Position numbers and translations under genes: made by a program
The notes under the pieces: model-generated
Seen by the model: only the letters and a program-made list of their open reading frames with translations
What the model was told of the DNA's origin: nothing
The model's database searches: none
Shown: one piece after another, positions 62,540 through 64,000 of the stretch
Layout: every line of letters starts with the position of its first letter
How positions within the stretch are numbered: position 1 is the first letter of the stretch
Assembly (NCBI GenBank): GCA_937930845.1
Contig: CALHBJ010000008.1
Location: 1-64,000 of the forward strand
DNA: 64,000 nt
Direction: 5' to 3'
Source: an uncultured Rhizobiaceae group bacterium
GTDB taxonomy: Bacteria; Pseudomonadota; Alphaproteobacteria; Rhizobiales; Rhizobiaceae

Positions 62540-63025
62540 TTAGAGCCCGTGGTGCACTGCGGGCTTTTTTGTAGGTGCAACGACTTTCGACAAGACAGGG
62601 CGGGACTTTGGTGTTGGCACTTTCAGGGGTGCCAGACTGGCTTTGCGGTCTACAAGCTCACACCCGCGACCGCGGCGGTATTTATGTCCTTTTGTGGAAA
62701 TGCCCACCCGGGTCCAGCCCTGATCGCGAAATCCCAACTGGGTCGCGACTACTTTTGTCACATCTAAAATGCGCCCACCCGTATAGGGTCCGCGATCGTT
62801 TATTCGCACCACAACTGATTTGCCATTGCGCAGATTGGTTACGCGAATGCGTGTGCCCATGGGCAAAGTGCGGTGGGCCGCAGTCATGGAGTTCGGGCTG
62901 GCACGCTCACCACTGGCCGTAATTGAAGTCATGGCATACCAAGACGCCTTGCCGCATTGGGCGTGGGCGGGGCTCGCCGCGATTGTGCCGGCGATGCTGG
63001 CGATTGCTATTGGGATGCGGAACAT
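62540..63025 (-). CDS. rlpA: RlpA-like septal ring protein
   Basis: A 161-residue exported protein with a signal peptide (cleavage near SPAHA, about residue 22) and the double-psi beta-barrel of RlpA: GKASWYA, ASGE and the run from LPMGTRIRVTNL to VRINDRGPY. In RlpA from Pseudomonas this is a lytic transglycosylase that cuts denuded glycans. No SPOR domain is present, so it is the short alphaproteobacterial form. The terminator of the gene on the other strand overlaps its 3' end. Confidence 0.86.
   Translation of the reverse strand: MFRIPIAIASIAGTIAASPAHAQCGKASWYAMTSITASGERASPNSMTAAHRTLPMGTRIRVTNLRNGKSVVVRINDRGPYTGGRILDVTKVVATQLGFRDQGWTRVGISTKGHKYRRGRGCELVDRKASLAPLKVPTPKSRPVLSKVVAPTKKPAVHHGL
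62544..62570 (+). terminator. Rho-independent terminator within the 3' end of rlpA
   Basis: AGCCCG and CGGGCT form a 6-bp stem with a ten-base loop, directly followed by T6. It serves the plus-strand peptidoglycan-binding gene and lies inside the last codons of the oppositely oriented rlpA. Confidence 0.7.
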
Positions 63026-63149
63026 GGTTTCAAATTGTGCGCCTTGTGGAAATTCTGTGCACCCAGAAATAGAATCAAATTGCGACCCTATTGCGGTCGG
63101 TTTTGCGACCGCTCCCCAACGGGCTGCAAACATTTCACGTCTCAAATAG

Positions 63150-63177
63150 AAAAAAGGCCCGTGGTTTCCCACGGGCC
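63150..63177 (-). terminator. Rho-independent terminator of rpsA
   Basis: On the minus strand GGCCCGTGG/CCACGGGCC (9 bp, four-base loop) is followed by six T. It is 30 bases after the rpsA stop. Confidence 0.88.
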
Positions 63178-63206
63178 TTGATTGATTTTGTGGTTTCGAC
63201 GCTTGC

Positions 63207-64000
63207 TTAGCTGTCGGTGTCGTCGCGGTCTTTGAGAGCCGCGCCAAGGATATCACCCAAGGATGCGCCGGAGTCAGATGAACCGTATTGTTTGACGGCC
63301 TCTTTCTCTTCTGCAATCTCCAGTGCCTTGATCGACAGATTGACCTTGCGGTTTTTCTTGTCGAACACGGTGACACGGGCATCGATTTTCTGGCCAATCG
63401 AGAAGCGCTCTGGGCGCTGCTCATCGCGGTCGCGGGACAGATCGCCCCGGCGCACGAAGGCTTCGATATCGGTGTCGACGATTTTGACTTCCAGGCCACC
63501 GTCGGTGACTTTGAGAACTTCAGCAGTCACGATGGAATTCTTGCGAATCTCACCGCTGTCGCCGCCGTCCATTGGGTCCGAACCGTCAAGCTGTTTGATG
63601 CCCAGCGAGATGCGCTCTTTGTCCACATCAACGTCAAGCACAACAGCTTTCACCATGTCGCCCTTGTTGAAGTTTTCAATGGCATCTTCGCCGGACAGGT
63701 TCCAGTCCAGATCGGACAGGTGGACCATGCCGTCAACATCGCCGTCGAGGCCGATGAACAGGCCGAATTCGGTCTTGTTCTTGACTTCACCTTCAACAAC
63801 CGTGCCCTGCGGGTACTGTTCAGCGAACGTATCCCATGGGTTGGACAGGTTCTGTTTCAGGCCAAGTGAGATACGGCGCTTGGCCGGATCAACTTCCAGA
63901 ACGATGACTTCGACTTCCTGGCTTGTGGCCACGATCTTGCCTGGATGAACGTTTTTCTTCGTCCAGGACATTTCAGATACGTGGATGAGGCCTTCAATAC
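63207..64000 (-). CDS. rpsA: 30S ribosomal protein S1, C-terminal part (5' end outside the window)
   Basis: The reading frame stays open to the window's right edge, and the upstream codons continue the S1 repeat (GLIHVSEMSWTKK). At least three S1 (OB-fold) repeats are visible, with signatures such as GLFIGLDGDVDGMVHLSD. Rpsa binds mRNA during initiation. The end DSGASLGDILGAALK is typical of alphaproteobacteria. The gene is partial because of the window limit, not because it is broken. Confidence 0.96.
   Translation of the reverse strand, partial: IEGLIHVSEMSWTKKNVHPGKIVATSQEVEVIVLEVDPAKRRISLGLKQNLSNPWDTFAEQYPQGTVVEGEVKNKTEFGLFIGLDGDVDGMVHLSDLDWNLSGEDAIENFNKGDMVKAVVLDVDVDKERISLGIKQLDGSDPMDGGDSGEIRKNSIVTAEVLKVTDGGLEVKIVDTDIEAFVRRGDLSRDRDEQRPERFSIGQKIDARVTVFDKKNRKVNLSIKALEIAEEKEAVKQYGSSDSGASLGDILGAALKDRDDTDS

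Noticed and set aside
1-64000. CRISPR array or classical restriction-modification system
   Set aside because: No regularly spaced repeats were seen, no Cas genes, and the only DNA methylase (3093-3911) has no nuclease partner.

Overview
The window looks like chromosome from a heterotrophic, probably marine, alphaproteobacterium of the Hyphomicrobiales (Rhizobiales). This rests on a RirA-type Rrf2 iron regulator, a MetA with acetyltransferase specificity preceded by a SAM-II riboswitch, an inositol IolG-IolC-IolB block with a fused IolC tail, and a CyaC-type diheme adenylate cyclase, all typical of that order. The genus cannot be fixed from the sequence.

Layout. Positions 1-4352 are the distal end of a prophage: a tail fibre, a permuted papain-like hydrolase, small phage proteins, a D12-class adenine methylase and a small secreted protein, tightly overlapped. 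It ends near the 3' end of an elongator tRNA-Met (4533-4609), a likely integration site. 4820-16225 is mixed core: mnmA, an MFS exporter, a short ORF resembling the start of homogentisate dioxygenase, a bicarbonate transporter pair (sbtB/sbtA) divergent from an OxyR-like LysR regulator, cysK, a patatin, a cation/proton antiporter and a Rieske-ThDP fusion enzyme. 16260-21403 holds methylated-amine functions: a dimethylglycine/sarcosine dehydrogenase-like flavoprotein, a LysR regulator and a non-pyrrolysine MttB-family methyltransferase. 21427-28610 is a LacI regulator divergent from a tctABC uptake system, an acylating aldehyde dehydrogenase and an acyl-CoA ligase, best read as a sulfoacetate-type (SauS/SauT) route. 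28633-33625 has a secreted protein, a sulfatase/phosphonate-monoester hydrolase, an orphan iron-binding protein and rirA flanked by two small paralogues of an unrecognised family. 33769-38734 is iolB-iolC-iolG and deoA. 38740-47758 is mostly housekeeping: a GIY-YIG-like protein, an RsmC-like methylase, a patatin lipoprotein, pnp, rpsO, a GH25 muramidase, an SDR and a thiolase.

The most unusual part is a co-directional block at 48036-56899: an ABC-exporter-like protein whose nucleotide-binding domain has lost the catalytic residues and gained a large insertion; a stand-alone cyclic-nucleotide-binding protein; a metallo-beta-lactamase-fold hydrolase; a six-helix class III cyclase; a second cyclase with a diheme-type membrane anchor and a 2Fe-2S domain (CyaC type); a secreted pentapeptide-repeat protein; and a hemerythrin-like protein. 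Together they suggest a membrane redox/oxygen-sensing cyclic-nucleotide system whose downstream output is not known.

The last part (56956-64000) is conserved chromosome: a CoxE-like VWA protein and a MoxR ATPase split by metA (with SAM-II riboswitch), a DUF805 protein and a xylose-dehydrogenase-like SDR; then a two-repeat peptidoglycan-binding protein, rlpA and the 3' part of rpsA.
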